DNA of 9,740 bases from Massilia sp. (GCA_028291845.1 JAQGNM010000245.1:1-9740), one strand, 5' to 3'. Positions 1-7,020 are shown, numbered from the stretch's first letter. The notes: a model not told the origin generated them from the sequence alone. Numbers and translations are program-made.

Positions 1-1187
1 TAGCCGATTTTCAAGCCACGGACGGCGCCGCCGGCATCGAACGCCAGCGGCACGTCGACGCTGGCGACGTCGTCCTTGTCGCTGCCGTTGATGGCCGCCA
101 GCACCAGCATGGCGTCTTCCACCCCGCGCGTCATCGGCCCCAGCTTGTCGAGCGACCAGCACAGGGTCATGGCGCCGTTTCTTGCCACCCGGCCGTAGGT
201 GGGCCGCAAGCCGGTGACGCCGCAGCGCATCGACGGGCTGACGATGCTGCCGCCGGTCTCGCTGCCGATCGAAAAACCGACCAGGCCGGCGGCGGTGGCC
301 GCGCCCGGGCCGGCGCTTGAGCCGGACGCGCCTTCTTCCAGCAGCCAGGGGTTCATGGTCTGGCCGCCGAACCAGATGTCGTTCAAGGCCAGCGCGCCCA
401 GGCTCAGCTTGGCGATCAGCACGGCGCCGGCGGCATTCAGGCGCGCCACCACCGCGCTGTCGCGGGCCGGCACATTGTTGCGCATCGGCTCGGCGCCCCA
501 GGTGGTGGCGATGCCGGCGGTATCGAGCAAGTCCTTCACGCCATAAGGAATGCCGTGCAAGGGACCGCGGTACTTGCCGGCGGCAATCTCGGCGTCGGCC
601 TGGCGCGCGCGCGCGATGGCGTGGTCAAGCGTGACGGTGATCACGCTGCGCAGCTTGCCGTCCAGGCGGGCGATGCGCTCGAGGTAGATGCGGGTCAGCC
701 GTTCCGAACTGAGCTGGCGCGCCGCGATCCAGCGCGACAGGTGAGTGACCGGGGCAAAGGCGATGTCGGCGTCGAGCGCCGGCAAGGCGGGGGCGTCGCT
801 GCTGCGGATAAAGCGCGCGGCCGACTGCAGGTTGACGCCCGACGCAAGCGGGCGCCACACGGTGGCCGGCGCCACCTTATCGGCAATCGCCAGCTTGTTC
901 GGCCCGGTGCGGCGCTCCTGCATGGCCGCCATCGACACCCGCCAGCTGCGCGCCGCCAGCGTGCGCTGCGCCGGCGTCATCGTTACCCGCATTAGCTTTT
1001 CCGCTTCGGCAAAGGTGGCGGGCGTGACTTCCGGGCCGGCCGCCGGCATGGCGCCGAAGGTCGGCGGCGCGCCCGGCGGCGGCGCTGTGCCGGTTTGCGC
1101 GCTGGCGCTGATGGCGGTGGTGGCGGCGGTGCCGGCGGCCAAAAGGCCGAGCGGTGCTTTGATGAGGAAGTCGCGGCGAAGGGTCAT
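1..1187 (-). CDS. Tat-exported amidase-signature enzyme (C-terminus beyond window)
   Basis: Reading the complement from the ATG at 1187 gives 395 open codons running off the left edge. The protein is an amidase-signature serine hydrolase, a family that cleaves C-N amide bonds. The Ser-cisSer-Lys triad is visible: Lys218 in GVKDLLDT, Ser290 in GASGSSAGPG and nucleophile Ser314 in SETGGSI. The 24-residue Ser-Ser spacing is the same as in FAAH. Residues 1-30 form a twin-arginine signal (LRRDFLIK, a hydrophobic Ala/Leu run, then SASA before Gln31). The enzyme is therefore probably folded in the cytoplasm and exported. This argues against a GatA role in tRNA amidation, although GatA is the best-known relative. 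Residues about 31-145 are a family-variable N-terminal extension. Start: the ATG has no clear Shine-Dalgarno; an in-frame TTG 15 nt upstream is an alternative, but the Tat motif favours the ATG. The substrate cannot be read from the sequence. The last part of the domain is outside the window. Confidence 0.93.
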   Translation of the reverse strand, partial: MTLRRDFLIKAPLGLLAAGTAATTAISASAQTGTAPPPGAPPTFGAMPAAGPEVTPATFAEAEKLMRVTMTPAQRTLAARSWRVSMAAMQERRTGPNKLAIADKVAPATVWRPLASGVNLQSAARFIRSSDAPALPALDADIAFAPVTHLSRWIAARQLSSERLTRIYLERIARLDGKLRSVITVTLDHAIARARQADAEIAAGKYRGPLHGIPYGVKDLLDTAGIATTWGAEPMRNNVPARDSAVVARLNAAGAVLIAKLSLGALALNDIWFGGQTMNPWLLEEGASGSSAGPGAATAAGLVGFSIGSETGGSIVSPSMRCGVTGLRPTYGRVARNGAMTLCWSLDKLGPMTRGVEDAMLVLAAINGSDKDDVASVDVPLAFDAGGAVRGLKIG

Positions 1188-1211
1188 GTTGATAAATGTC
1201 AAAGGAAATTC

Positions 1212-1239
1212 CAGCGATGGTAGCATCTTGGCATCGCTG
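1212..1239 (-). terminator. weak hairpin between LysR gene and amidase
   Basis: CAGCGATG and CATCGCTG form an 8-bp perfect stem with a 12-nt loop in the 77-bp gap between the LysR stop and the amidase start (both minus strand). In the direction of transcription only AATTTCCTTT follows, not a clean U-tract. It may be a weak LysR terminator, an element in the amidase leader, or neither. A smaller hairpin (CGAATT-tgc-AATTCG, 1249-1263) lies immediately after the LysR stop. Confidence 0.3.
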
Positions 1240-1264
1240 CCGAGGTATCGAATTTGCAATTCGC

Positions 1265-2164
1265 TTACGGGTCGAGGCCATTCTCGGCCAGCCGCCGCGC
1301 CAGGAAATCGACCAGCGCGGCCACCCGTGGCGCCAGCGCGCCCTGTTTATAAAACACCGCCCAGATCGGCTGCGACCATGGCAGGCTGACGTGTTCGAGC
1401 AGCGGCAACAGCGTGCCGGTGGCGATATCGTCCTTCGTCATGAAGTTCGACAGGCACACGATGCCGGCGCCTTGCAGTGCCAGCTGGCGCAGGGTGGCGC
1501 CGCTCGACACCCGCAGCACCGGATCGACCGCCAATCCCGCCGTGCCGTCACGGGCCAGCGGCCAGATGTTGAGCGATGCCGGCACCGTGAAGCCCAGCAG
1601 TCGGTGGCCGCGCAAGGCGTCGATGCTGTCCGGCACGCCGTGACGCGCCAGGTAGGCGGGCGCGGCCAGCACGCGCAGCCGGCTCGAACCGAGCTTGCGC
1701 GCGTTCAGGGTGGAGTCGGCAAGCTGGCCGATGCGAATCGCCAGGTCGGCGCGCTCCTCGATCAGATCGATCACGGTCTCGCCGCTGGTCAAATCCAACC
1801 GCACCAGCGGAAACAGGTCCATGAATTCGGCGGCCAGCGGCGCGATCAGGTGGTCGAGGGCGGGCGTGGCGGCGTTCACCCGTACCAGCCCCGCCGGCTG
1901 CACGCGGCGCGTGGAAAGTTGCGCTTCCGTGTCCGCCAGCTCGGCCAGCACTTTCCGGGCCCGCGCCAGCAGCCAGGCGCCCTCCTCCGTCAGGTCGAGG
2001 CGCCGGGTGGTGCGCAGGATCAAGGTCATGCCGAGCCGCGCCTCGAGGCGCGAGATCGTGCGGCTCACGCCCGACGGCGTTTGCCCGAGGCGCTCGGCGG
2101 CAGCAGAAAACGAGCCGGCATCGATGACAGCGTCGAATGCAACCAAGGCAGGTAGATCGAGCAT
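1265..2164 (-). CDS. LysR-family transcriptional regulator, divergent from MFS transporter
   Basis: The gene encodes 299 aa, the usual LysR length. The N-terminal winged helix-turn-helix spans about residues 1-60, with the recognition region in GSFSAAAERLGQTPSGVSR (residues 18-35) and a linker helix to about 85. The effector-binding domain covers about 92-293 and includes the family pattern LAIRIGQLADSTLNARKL (141-158) and AAPAYLARHG (167-176). Start: the open frame extends upstream to 2509, but the ATG at 2164 has a GGGAG ribosome-binding site about 6-7 nt away and begins exactly where LysR proteins do (MLDLPALVAFDAVID). The longer frame would run into the divergent transporter gene. It lies back to back with the transporter across 100 bp, so it most likely controls that gene and itself. 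The effector is unknown; the CrgA-like subclass (many quinone- or aldehyde-responsive members) is a guess. Confidence 0.95.
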   Translation of the reverse strand: MLDLPALVAFDAVIDAGSFSAAAERLGQTPSGVSRTISRLEARLGMTLILRTTRRLDLTEEGAWLLARARKVLAELADTEAQLSTRRVQPAGLVRVNAATPALDHLIAPLAAEFMDLFPLVRLDLTSGETVIDLIEERADLAIRIGQLADSTLNARKLGSSRLRVLAAPAYLARHGVPDSIDALRGHRLLGFTVPASLNIWPLARDGTAGLAVDPVLRVSSGATLRQLALQGAGIVCLSNFMTKDDIATGTLLPLLEHVSLPWSQPIWAVFYKQGALAPRVAALVDFLARRLAENGLDP

Positions 2165-2177
2165 TGATGACTCCCGG

Positions 2178-2255
2178 TCAAAAGTCAATTGTACGGCACG
2201 GGCTGTTTCCAGCGCGGCGTCTCGGCCACACTGCATTCCTGTATTTAACTTTTGA
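2178..2255. promoter_or_regulatory. candidate LysR operator: inverted repeat in divergent spacer
   Basis: TCAAAAGTCAATT at 2178-2190 reappears inverted at 2243-2255, where the complement reads TCAAAAGTTAAAT. The two copies match at 11 of 13 positions and share an identical 9-base start apart from one C/T. One copy sits next to each start codon of the divergent pair, and the right copy overlaps the weak transporter ribosome-binding site (GAAAG, 2255-2258). AT-rich conserved arms in a GC-rich spacer are what a regulator binding two half-regions would need. LysR regulators commonly bind such spacers, but use as an operator here is inference. Confidence 0.45.
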
Positions 2256-2264
2256 AAGCTCGCC

Positions 2265-3494
2265 ATGCCACTCGCACTTTGGGCGCTGACCTTGTCGGCC
2301 TTTGCCATCGGCACCACCGAATTCGTCATCGTCGGCCTGCTGCCGACCATCGCGCTCGATCTCGGCGTGTCGCTTCCCTCGGCCGGCCTGCTGGTCAGCC
2401 TGTACGCCGTCGGCGTCGCCATCGGCGCCCCGGTGCTGACCGCCCTGACCGGCCGCATCCCGCGCAAACAACTATTGATCGGCCTCATGGCCATTTTCAC
2501 CATCGGCAATCTGCTGGCCTGGATGGCGCCCGGTTACGCCACGCTGATGGGGGCGCGCGTCATCACCGGCCTGGCGCACGGCGTGTTCTTTTCGATCGGC
2601 TCGACCATCGCCACCAGCCTGGTACCGAAAGACAAGGCCGCCAGCGCCATCGCGCTGATGTTTTCCGGCCTGACGGTGGCGCTGGTCACGGGCGTGCCGC
2701 TGGGCACCTGGATCGGCCAGCACTTCGGCTGGCAAGCGACCTTTCTCGCCGTCTCCCTGCTCGGCGTGATCGCCCTGATCGGCAGCACCATCCTGGTGCC
2801 GGCCAACATCGCCAGCAGCGCGCCCTCCTCGCTGGCCACCCAGCTTGCCGTGCTGAAAAAGCCGCGCTTGCTGCTGGTCTACGCGATGACCACCCTCGGC
2901 TACGGCGGCAGTTTTATCGCATTCACTTACCTGGCGCCGATCCTGCAGCAAGTGTCGGGCTACTCCGCCGGCGCGGTCGGGCTGGTGATGCTGGTGTACG
3001 GCGTCTCTGTCGCCTTCGGCAACATCTGGGGCGGCAAGCTGGCCGACCGCCAGGGACCGGTGCGCGCCTTGCAGATCGTATTCGGCTTGCTGGCGGCCGT
3101 GCTGCTGGTGCTGACCTTCACGGCGCCCCACCCCTACCTGGTCATCGCCACCGTGCTGGCCTGGGGCGCGGTTGCCTTTGGCAATGTACCGGGCCTGCAA
3201 GTGTACGTGGTCAAGAGCGCCGCCATCGACGCGCCCGACGCCGTCGACGTCGCATCAAGCCTGAACATCGCCGCCTTCAACGTCGGCATCGCCCTCGGCG
3301 CCTGGGCCGGCGGCCTGATCGTCGCCCACCTCGGCCTGATGGCCACGCCCTGGATCGGCGCGCTGGTGGTGGTGGGGGCGTTCGGCTTGACCACCCTGGC
3401 AGGGCGGCTGGACCGCGGCGATGCGGCGCGCAACGGCCCAGCGCCGTCGCCAAGCGTTGCGCGCGAAATGCCGTTGATGCGTGGTGAAAGGTGA
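2265..3494 (+). CDS. MFS efflux transporter, DHA1 family, YdhP/AraJ type
   Basis: This 409-aa inner-membrane protein has twelve predicted helices in two six-helix halves. Family marks are GTTEF followed by GLLP in helix 1 (16-27), a motif-A-like TALTGRIPRKQL between helices 2 and 3 (59-70), its second-half counterpart GGKLADRQG (256-264), and NIAAFNVGIALGAWAGG in helix 11 (334-350). The order of these motifs matches E. coli YdhP and the AraJ/NepI group, which are proton-driven drug or sugar exporters. The substrate cannot be read from the sequence. The start ATG at 2265 begins directly in helix 1, as usual; its ribosome-binding site is weak (GAAAG about 6-9 nt upstream). The last ~25 residues after helix 12 (RGDAARNGPAPSPSVAREM) are a polar tail that looks unconserved. 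The divergent LysR gene is the expected regulator. Confidence 0.95.
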   Translation: MPLALWALTLSAFAIGTTEFVIVGLLPTIALDLGVSLPSAGLLVSLYAVGVAIGAPVLTALTGRIPRKQLLIGLMAIFTIGNLLAWMAPGYATLMGARVITGLAHGVFFSIGSTIATSLVPKDKAASAIALMFSGLTVALVTGVPLGTWIGQHFGWQATFLAVSLLGVIALIGSTILVPANIASSAPSSLATQLAVLKKPRLLLVYAMTTLGYGGSFIAFTYLAPILQQVSGYSAGAVGLVMLVYGVSVAFGNIWGGKLADRQGPVRALQIVFGLLAAVLLVLTFTAPHPYLVIATVLAWGAVAFGNVPGLQVYVVKSAAIDAPDAVDVASSLNIAAFNVGIALGAWAGGLIVAHLGLMATPWIGALVVVGAFGLTTLAGRLDRGDAARNGPAPSPSVAREMPLMRGER

Positions 3495-3606
3495 AGTGAA
3501 TCGAGTACGCAACTCGGCAATGTCTTCCCAGTGGTGCTCACGCCGGCCGATTGTGGAGCCCTTGGACGGCGGCCCTCGAGCCGAAGTGGACTAATGACGC
3601 CGTGAC

Positions 3607-3628
3607 AAAAAATCGTGACAGGGCTCAC
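3607..3628 (-). terminator. possible terminator after hemolysin III gene
   Basis: On the minus strand, about 35 nt past the hemolysin III stop, GTGA-GCCCTG-TCAC is followed by GATTTTTTG. The stem is only 4 bp, so this is a weak candidate despite the six-T run. The rest of the 169-bp convergent gap (3495-3663) contains no gene or strong structure that I can see. Confidence 0.3.
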
Positions 3629-3663
3629 TACCGATGATGCAACAGCGCACACCCATGGCAGTC

Positions 3664-4281
3664 TCAGGCAACGTAAAAGAATATGGCGATGTAGTGGCAG
3701 ACGCTGCCAGCCAGGACAAACAGGTGCCAGATCCCATGGCCATGGCGTACTTTGTGATCGGTAGCGTAAAAGGCGATGCCGATCGTGTAAAACAGGCCAC
3801 CTGCCGCGAGCCAGCCGAAGCCTTCCCAGCCAAGCGATGCGATCAATTGCTTGACGCATATGAGCGCCAGCCAGCCCATCACCACGTAAATGACCAGCGA
3901 CAGGGTGCGCGTCCCCTTTGCATAACAGATTTCCTGCGCGATGCCGAACAGGGCGAGCGCCCAGACAATGCCGAATATCGACCAGCCCAAGGCCCCGCGC
4001 AGCGTCACCAGCGTAAACGGCGTGTAACTGCCTGCGATCAGCAGATAGATGGCGCAATGGTCCATCTTGCGTAACAGGTCCTTGGCGGATCCCCGCACGC
4101 TGTGATACATGCTCGATGTCAGGTACAGCGTCAGCAGCATGGCCGCATAGACGCTGAAGCTGACAATTTTCCACGGGTCGCCGCCCCTCGATGCCACCGC
4201 GATCAGCAGCGCGCCGCTGACCGCAGCCAGCAGCGCGCCGAGGGCGTGCGTGATGGCGTTAAATCGTTCGCCGTAATACAT
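3664..4281 (-). CDS. hemolysin III / PAQR (TrhA-type) membrane protein
   Basis: The gene encodes 205 aa with seven predicted transmembrane segments. Conserved family features occur in order: ERFNAITHALG at the N-terminus (5-15, His12), SSMYHS at the end of helix 2 (56-61, His60), MDHCAIYLLIAGSYTPF (73-89, Asp74-His75), and the C-terminal WHLFVLAGSVCHY (185-197, His186 and His196). The helix-2 and helix-7 histidines correspond to the metal site known in PAQR receptors. The name hemolysin III comes from a Bacillus cereus protein. In most bacteria the role is membrane homeostasis (E. coli YqfA/TrhA), so haemolysis should not be assumed. Start: the open frame begins at a TTG (4317), but the ATG at 4281 (MYYGERFNA) fits the family and has GAGA about 10 nt upstream. 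It converges on the MFS gene. Regulation is not visible. Confidence 0.93.
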   Translation of the reverse strand: MYYGERFNAITHALGALLAAVSGALLIAVASRGGDPWKIVSFSVYAAMLLTLYLTSSMYHSVRGSAKDLLRKMDHCAIYLLIAGSYTPFTLVTLRGALGWSIFGIVWALALFGIAQEICYAKGTRTLSLVIYVVMGWLALICVKQLIASLGWEGFGWLAAGGLFYTIGIAFYATDHKVRHGHGIWHLFVLAGSVCHYIAIFFYVA

Positions 4282-4347
4282 ATGCCGCCGTTCTCGCAAA
4301 CTGCGTGTGGGTGCCAAGAGCCAGGTTGATCATCGTACACCGAAGAG

Positions 4348-4667
4348 GGTCGCGCGCCGATTGGTTGCCTGGCGGCCATCCCCCGCTTCCTGGGGGCCTC
4401 GCCCGCCTATTTGAAAAAGCGCGGCGTACCGGCGAACCCGGACGATTTATGCGCGCATGATGTGGTGCGCTTGCCTGAACGCCGGGCGCTTGGCTCGGCC
4501 TGCGGCGCGGCGACGAACAAGTGCGCGTTGCCATTTCCGGGCGCTACCGCGTCAACAACGCACTGGCGATCCGCGAGACGCTGCTGCTGGCCGGCGGCAT
4601 CGCCCTGTGCCCGGCGTGGCTGGTGCGCGACCTGCTCGACAGCGGCGGGAGGCCCCACGGCACGTAA
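4348..4667 (+). pseudogene. LysR effector-domain relic, frameshifted and missing its DNA-binding half
   Basis: Two overlapping frames together read as a LysR substrate-binding domain. Frame one (about 4348-4490) gives GCLAAIPRFLGASPAYLKKR then GVPANPDDLCAHDVVRLPE. Frame two (from about 4491) gives WLGLRRGDEQVRVAISGRY, then RVNNALAIRETLLLAGGIAL and CPAWLVRDLLDSGG, and stops at TAA 4665-4667. A TGA at 4476-4478 in frame two places the shift between about 4479 and 4493. No helix-turn-helix domain or start lies upstream, because the hemolysin III gene begins at 4281 on the other strand. The final VLP... segment of the family is also lost. The relic's sequence differs from the intact LysR at 1265-2164, so it is not a recent copy of that gene. 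It may once have controlled a neighbour such as the GST. A sequencing frameshift could explain the shift but not the missing N-terminal half. Confidence 0.8.
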
Positions 4668-4671
4668 GCGG

Positions 4672-5379
4672 CTATTTGTCGAGCGCGGCATAATGCCGGA
4701 ATATGCCCTCCTCGCTGAACGGTATGCGCCGCTTCGACTGCAAATATGCCGCGATATGCGGGCGCGATGCCACCTGCTCGCGCAGTTGCAGCAAGCGCGG
4801 ATAAGCCGCTGCCACGCTCGCCATCGCCTTTGGAAACGCATAACCCAATCCCTCGATCAGCTGAAACATCGACAGGTCGGCGTACGTCACTTTACGACCG
4901 AGAAAATAGCCGCCCTCGCCGGCTTTTTCCAGCACGCCTTCGAAATAATCGAGATATTTGGGAATGCGCTCGGCGACAAACGCCGCCGCGCGCTTTTTCG
5001 CTGCTGCGCTTTGCTGTTCGTAAGTGAGCGACACCGCTATCGGATGGTGGGTGTCGTGCACCTCGGCGACCATGTCGGCGATCGTCAATTGCAGTTGATT
5101 GACCCATAGCCGGCCCGCCGCGTTTCTCGGCGCCAGGCCGTGATTGGCGCCGATAAATTGCAGAATATTGGCGACCTGGCCGATGGTCTGCTCGCCGGCC
5201 ACCAAAAACGGCGGCGCGTACGGGGGCGTGGCCGACTGCGCCATTTTTTCCATCAGCTTGTCGACGCCGTCCTTGGCGCGCGCCACGTCGTCGTAGGGAA
5301 CTTGGGCCTCCTCCAGCGCCAGCCGGATGAATTCGCCGCGGCCCTGGATGGTGGGCCAGTAATACAGCTGATAGCGCAT
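4672..5379 (-). CDS. glutathione S-transferase family protein (Tyr-type)
   Basis: This 235-aa cytosolic protein has the canonical two-domain GST layout. The N-terminal thioredoxin-like domain (about 1-80) begins LYYWPTIQGRGEFIRLALE. Tyr7 sits where alpha/mu/pi/sigma-type GSTs keep the catalytic tyrosine, and GRGEFIR matches their RGR.E.IR motif. Pro57 in APPFLV is the cis-proline of the glutathione site. The C-terminal helical domain (about 88-225) contains the folding N-cap box TYAD (165-168). One oddity is that the usual glutathione-carboxylate pair (Glu/Gln-Ser) is replaced by Gly67-Gln68 in QTIGQVANI. Start: the ATG at 5379 has AGGAG six nt upstream. An upstream in-frame extension of 20 residues (to 5439) lacks family similarity. 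It is divergent from the SRPBCC gene across 137 bp. The substrate is unknown; conjugation or detoxification is the family expectation. Confidence 0.93.
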   Translation of the reverse strand: MRYQLYYWPTIQGRGEFIRLALEEAQVPYDDVARAKDGVDKLMEKMAQSATPPYAPPFLVAGEQTIGQVANILQFIGANHGLAPRNAAGRLWVNQLQLTIADMVAEVHDTHHPIAVSLTYEQQSAAAKKRAAAFVAERIPKYLDYFEGVLEKAGEGGYFLGRKVTYADLSMFQLIEGLGYAFPKAMASVAAAYPRLLQLREQVASRPHIAAYLQSKRRIPFSEEGIFRHYAALDK

Positions 5380-5474
5380 GCCATGCTCCTGGTGATCGAT
5401 GTACTTGATTATCAGGCAAACTCCGCAAGCGCGGCGCACCGTGATAATGTCGCGCTACCGCGCACACGATAAGC

Positions 5475-5491
5475 GCGGACAGCCAGTCCGC
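5475..5491 (+). repeat. small hairpin upstream of SRPBCC gene
   Basis: GCGGAC-AGCCA-GTCCGC is a perfect 6-bp stem with a 5-nt loop, 25 nt before the SRPBCC start. It is followed by an alternating TA run (5495-5502) and the ribosome-binding site AGGAG (5506-5510). It could be an operator or part of the mRNA leader. The TA run is too near the start codon to be a conventional -10 box for this gene. I could not assign a convincing promoter in this divergent spacer (5380-5516). Confidence 0.4.
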
Positions 5492-5516
5492 TACATATAT
5501 ATAAGAGGAGAAACGC

Positions 5517-6044
5517 ATGTTCAAAAAATTCGCGCTTGGCGTGCTCGCCATCCTGATCGTCATCCTGATGATGGCGGCCATGAAGCCGAACAGTTTTACC
5601 ATTTCACGCTCGGTTGCCATCGACGCGCCACCCGAGAAAATCGCCGCCCTGCTCACCGATTTCCACCAGTGGCAATCCTGGTCGCCGTGGGAACAGCTCG
5701 ATCCGAACATGCAGCGCACGTTCAGCGGCGCGGCCAGGGGCGTGGGCGCCGCCTATGCGTGGCAGGGCAACAAGGACGTCGGCCGCGGCCGCATGGAAAT
5801 CATCGAAGCGGCCACGCCGGCGCGCACCGTCGTCAAGCTCGATTTCATCGAGCCGTTCGCATCGAACAACGTCACCACCTTCACCCTGGTGCCGGCCGGC
5901 CGCGGCACCTCCGTCACCTGGACCATGTCCGGGCCCATGCTGTTCGTGTCGAAATTGATGACGGTATTCGTCAGCATGGACGCCTTGATCGGCAAGGACT
6001 TCGACAAGGGCCTGGCGCAATTGAAAGCGGCGGCGGAAAAATAA
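5517..6044 (+). CDS. membrane-anchored SRPBCC (polyketide cyclase-like) protein
   Basis: This 175-aa protein has one N-terminal hydrophobic segment (about 5-22) after a short positive start (MFKK), so it is probably an inner-membrane-anchored periplasmic or surface-associated domain. The rest has the START/SRPBCC helix-grip pattern: FTISRSVAIDAPPEKIAALL (27-46), WQSWSPWEQLDP (52-63, the common W..WSPW turn), a GxGAAYAWQGN strand (77-85), a central strand region TFTLVPAGRGTSVTWTMSG (121-139), and a long C-terminal helix ending GLAQLKAAAEK. SRPBCC domains hold hydrophobic ligands. No catalytic residues or ligand can be named from sequence. The start is well supported by AGGAG six nt upstream. 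The downstream gene on the same strand is 124 bp away and appears separate. I see no strong terminator; GACGGCCGTC (6053-6062) is palindromic but has no loop or T-tract. Confidence 0.9.
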   Translation: MFKKFALGVLAILIVILMMAAMKPNSFTISRSVAIDAPPEKIAALLTDFHQWQSWSPWEQLDPNMQRTFSGAARGVGAAYAWQGNKDVGRGRMEIIEAATPARTVVKLDFIEPFASNNVTTFTLVPAGRGTSVTWTMSGPMLFVSKLMTVFVSMDALIGKDFDKGLAQLKAAAEK

Positions 6045-6168
6045 GCCGGGCCGACGGCCGTCCTGATCCCTTATTGTAAATTACCGCCATGCGCAACTAA
6101 CCAGTCCTGCGTATGTACATCGTATCTCGTCCTGTTACCCTGATCTCATCTATAACAGCCGGAGACGC

Positions 6169-7020
6169 ATGATGATGAGAACACTTGGATGGATGCTGGT
6201 GACGGCCGCTTGCAGCGGTACGGTGCTGGCCAACGATGCGCCCGCGCCTGCTGCGCAGGCGGGCGACGCCCACAACGCCAACCCGGGCAATAATATCCAG
6301 GGCAAAGGTTTCGGACCGCAGGCGCCGCGCGACCTGGGGTCGAAAATCGGCGTGAACAAGCGGGTGTTCGCCTTTGCCCCGCCCTACCAGGAAATGAACC
6401 TCTGTAATATCCACTTCCACAAGAACGCCGAGCACAAGGGCGGCGAATTCACCGCGCCCGCCAGCGATGCCGGCGGCCACGAGGCGCAAGCCGGCTACCG
6501 CTACGCCAGGGCGCTCAGCGCTGCCGAAACCCGGCCGCTCGCCGAAGAAGTGTGCAAGGGAGAGCATGGCGGCCTGCAGGCCGGCGACACCGTCGAGCTG
6601 CACTATGTGCACAGCTCGGCCGACGTGGCGCCCGGCCACACCCTCGGCGCCTGCCTGAGCGAATCGGACAGCAACCCGCAACTGCGCGTCGAGGCGCAGG
6701 TGTTCGTTCTCGTCAACGATCCAAGGGCGGCCGACTTCAAGCGCTACGTCAAGACCGGCGAGGTGGGCGGCTACTGGCAGGCGCTGCAGATTCCGCGCAA
6801 TGCCGGCACGCCGATCCGCTATGCCGGCTCGACCACCGGCCCGGCCTACAACGAAAAGGCTTCGCCCCTGCAGGTATCGTGGAGCGTGCGGCCGAAGGTA
6901 TTGAAGGTCAATGCGCAATCGGTCGGCCAGTGGTGCCAGGCGAATGTCTTCAAGGAAGATCACCCGCACGCGGCGCGCAAGCTCGTCGTCGATCCGCGCC
7001 TGCTCTCACCCATCAAATAA
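6169..7020 (+). CDS. secreted delta-class carbonic anhydrase
   Basis: The gene encodes 283 aa with a signal peptide (MMMRTLGWMLVTAACSGTVLA, cleavage predicted after Ala21), so the enzyme should be periplasmic or secreted. The core motif MNLCNIHFHKNAEHKGG (76-92) carries His82, His84 and His89. It matches the N.H.H..AEH.GG signature I associate with delta carbonic anhydrases (the diatom TWCA1 group and bacterial relatives). A second histidine strand, VELHYVHSS (142-150), follows. Carbonic anhydrases interconvert CO2 and bicarbonate at a metal, usually zinc; exact ligands here are inferred. Mature cysteines at 79, 129, 162 and 256 could form two disulfides, fitting export. Start: three consecutive ATGs follow GGAG (6161-6164). 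The second (6172) has the best spacing; the first is kept by convention. A strong terminator follows at 7063-7088. An upstream TATAAC at 6151-6156 could be a -10 box, but no good -35 is visible. Confidence 0.85.
   Translation: MMMRTLGWMLVTAACSGTVLANDAPAPAAQAGDAHNANPGNNIQGKGFGPQAPRDLGSKIGVNKRVFAFAPPYQEMNLCNIHFHKNAEHKGGEFTAPASDAGGHEAQAGYRYARALSAAETRPLAEEVCKGEHGGLQAGDTVELHYVHSSADVAPGHTLGACLSESDSNPQLRVEAQVFVLVNDPRAADFKRYVKTGEVGGYWQALQIPRNAGTPIRYAGSTTGPAYNEKASPLQVSWSVRPKVLKVNAQSVGQWCQANVFKEDHPHAARKLVVDPRLLSPIK

Noticed and set aside
1188..1204. Perfect TTGACA -35 box on the minus strand just before the amidase ATG
   Set aside because: A -10 box at normal spacing would fall inside the coding sequence, and none is seen there.
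2165..2509. N-terminal extension of the LysR frame by 115 residues
   Set aside because: It crosses the divergent spacer into the MFS coding region, has no family similarity, and the ATG at 2164 has a good ribosome-binding site and begins at the normal LysR start.
3495..3663. Possible gene fragment or transposase remnant in the MFS / hemolysin III convergent gap
   Set aside because: Translations in all frames were short and showed no motif I recognise; there are no terminal inverted repeats.
3134..4174. 346-codon minus-strand frame across the MFS end, gap and hemolysin III gene
   Set aside because: Its sequence is the out-of-frame reading of two well-supported genes, with no recognisable domain.
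4282..4340. Sigma-54-like TTGGCAC...TTTGC sequence upstream of hemolysin III
   Set aside because: The spacing between the GG and GC elements is far longer than the fixed spacing a sigma-54 promoter needs.
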